This document shows positions 4,561 to 5,825 of a DNA stretch of 5,825 bases, piece after piece. A program made the position numbers and the translations under genes. The stretch is taken from positions 1 to 5,825 of the forward strand of contig RFPX01000086.1 in assembly GCA_009925955.1 (NCBI GenBank), read 5' to 3'. The DNA comes from Betaproteobacteria bacterium. GTDB taxonomy: Bacteria; Pseudomonadota; Gammaproteobacteria; Burkholderiales; Burkholderiaceae_C. The first letter of the stretch is position 1. Each line of letters begins with the position of its first letter. The notes under the pieces were generated by a model, which did no database searches, was not told the origin of the DNA, and worked only from the letters and a program-made list of their open reading frames with translations.

Positions 4561-5825
4561 ATGGCAGACATCCTGAGCATCAGCAGCAGCGCGGTGGGCG
4601 TGTACCAGCGCGTGCTGGGGGTTGTCTCAAACAATATCGCCAATGTGGGCAACGCTGACTATGTGAAGCAAGACGCTTCCATAGGCCAAACCCCGCCGAC
4701 CTTTGATGGCCGGAACTTCATGGGGACTGGCGCCGTTTTTGAGGGCGTTCAGCGCCAGTACAACGCCTTTATTGAAACCACGCTGCGCAATGCGACGTCG
4801 AATCTGGCGGGCCAGAACGCTTTGGTGAGCTATGCCAACCGCGTGGTGGACTTCATGGGCAGCGGCGAAATCGGCCTGTCTCCCGCCCTGGACCGCTTCT
4901 TCTCGGCTGCGAGAAACCTCTCTGCAGACCCGGCAAGCCCCGTGGCACGCAACACCTTCCTGCGCGAGGTGGACGGTGTGGCTTCACGGTTTCGTGACCT
5001 GTCCACCCAATTGCAACAGGTGGAGGCCGAGACGCAGCTGGCCATGAAGTCGGACCTTTCGGAGGTCAATTCGCTGGCCACACAGTTGGGCCGGGTGAAC
5101 CTGGAGCTCAGCCGCTTGCGCAGCTTGGACCGCCAGCCGCCCAGCTTGCTGGACCAGCGCGACAAGCTGCTTCGGGAGATCTCTGACCGCCTCAATATTG
5201 CCGTGACCGAGGCCGATAACGGTGTGGTCACGGTATCGGTGGGTGGGGCTGGAAGTGCGGGCGCCCTGGTGGCGGGCTCCGTGGTCAAGCCACTGCAGGC
5301 TGAGTTTGACAGCCAGGCGCCCGAGCGCCTGGGGCTGCTGCTGGACCCCTACGGCCGTGAACCGGTGTCGATTTCGGGGGTGAGCGGAGGCTCGTTTGGT
5401 GGCCTCTCTGCCCTGCGCACCCAGGTGTTGGAGCCTGCCTTCTCGAATTTGGATCTGTTGGCCAAGACCTTCATGGCGGAGGTCAACCGCATCCATACCG
5501 AAGGGGTGGATGCCAACGGTGAGGCCGGCAAACCCCTGTACGAAATCCGCACGGCCTTCAGTTTTGAGCGCATCTTGGGAACCGCGCCGCTGAACGCCCA
5601 GGCCACGGTGACCGATCTTCAGGCCTTCGATGGCAAAGACATCAAGGTGGCCTTTGATGCGGAAGCTGGCCAGGTCTACACCTCCGGGTTGATCGGTCCC
5701 TTCCAAAAGGGCGACCGCATTGAGGTGACGCTCAACGGCCTGAGCAAGATCTTTTCAATCGGCGCCGACACCAGCCGAGAGTCGGTGGCCCAGCAACTGA
5801 GGCAGTTCATCGACGGCACCTTTGG
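4561..5825 (+). CDS. flgK: Flagellar hook-associated protein 1 FlgK, 3' end outside window
   Basis: FlgK (HAP1) forms the first junction layer between hook and filament and leaves the cell through the flagellar type III system. The frame is open from the ATG at 4561 to the window end, about 421 codons. N-terminal landmarks are ILSISSSAVGVYQ at residues 4-16, SNNIANV at 23-29, then MGTGAVFEGVQRQYNAFIE. Further on are SLLDQRDKLLREISDRL at about 195-211, LLLDPYG, and LRTQVLEPAFSNLDLLAKTF followed by MAEVNRIH, the usual HAP1 order. The C-terminal helix lies beyond the window. It begins seven bases after the flgJ stop with no good Shine-Dalgarno sequence, so coupling to flgJ is likely. One oddity: the usual T.GY after SNN.AN is replaced by NADY at residues 31-34. 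I traced the frame codon by codon and found no stop or shift. Confidence 0.96.
   Translation, partial: MADILSISSSAVGVYQRVLGVVSNNIANVGNADYVKQDASIGQTPPTFDGRNFMGTGAVFEGVQRQYNAFIETTLRNATSNLAGQNALVSYANRVVDFMGSGEIGLSPALDRFFSAARNLSADPASPVARNTFLREVDGVASRFRDLSTQLQQVEAETQLAMKSDLSEVNSLATQLGRVNLELSRLRSLDRQPPSLLDQRDKLLREISDRLNIAVTEADNGVVTVSVGGAGSAGALVAGSVVKPLQAEFDSQAPERLGLLLDPYGREPVSISGVSGGSFGGLSALRTQVLEPAFSNLDLLAKTFMAEVNRIHTEGVDANGEAGKPLYEIRTAFSFERILGTAPLNAQATVTDLQAFDGKDIKVAFDAEAGQVYTSGLIGPFQKGDRIEVTLNGLSKIFSIGADTSRESVAQQLRQFIDGTF

Noticed and set aside
3681..4652. 323-residue - strand open frame opposite flgI, flgJ and the start of flgK
   Set aside because: It is long but composed of His/Gln/Gly/Leu-rich shadow sequence antisense to three recognised flagellar genes, with no motif or ribosome site.
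4984..5706. 240-residue - strand open frame opposite flgK
   Set aside because: It is antisense to well-conserved FlgK coding sequence; its composition is that of a high-GC shadow frame.

Overview
This window is a stretch of a flagellar basal-body/hook operon, all on the + strand, in the order flgE-flgF-flgG-flgH-flgI-flgJ-flgK. High GC, the gene order and the protein style suggest a betaproteobacterium of the order Burkholderiales. The FlgG, FlgH and FlgK sequences and the phasin fragment described below make a Comamonadaceae-like organism the best guess; this is family-level recognition, not a database result.

Layout. 1-679 is the C-terminal half of the hook protein gene flgE (its 5' end lies outside the window). 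670-819 is a roughly 150-bp piece of a different gene, a phasin (polyhydroxyalkanoate granule-associated protein), in antisense orientation. 813-1454 is flgF (proximal rod) without its first 40-45 codons. 1506-2291 is an intact flgG (distal rod), 2301-2975 an intact flgH (L-ring lipoprotein), and 2986-3950 an flgI (P-ring) with an internal deletion of about 60 codons and a frameshift at about 3358-3362. 3966-4553 is a short flgJ (rod-binding/cap domain only), and 4561 to the window end is the 5' part of flgK (hook-filament junction protein). Intergenic gaps are 7-51 bp. No gene-free stretch exceeds 300 bases, and I see no terminator, tRNA, rRNA, CRISPR array or insertion sequence.

Function. 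FlgF and FlgG build the rod inside the cap provided by FlgJ. FlgI and FlgH form the periplasmic and outer-membrane bushings, FlgE polymerises into the hook, and FlgK joins hook to filament. As written, the window could not encode a working FlgE, FlgF or FlgI, so a cell with exactly this sequence should lack a flagellum.

The main point of interest is the pair of lesions. The end of flgE, the flgE-flgF spacer and the start of flgF are replaced by an inverted phasin fragment, and both junctions appear to lie in short stretches shared by the two parents (about 10 bp and 7 bp). flgI has lost an internal segment at a junction with only a few bases of possible overlap. Everything else is cleanly open. 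This pattern fits either an amplification/assembly chimera (inverted pieces joined at microhomologies are typical of multiple-displacement amplification) or a very recent rearrangement that disabled motility. I favour the artefact explanation but cannot decide it from sequence alone. I found no convincing new biological system here.
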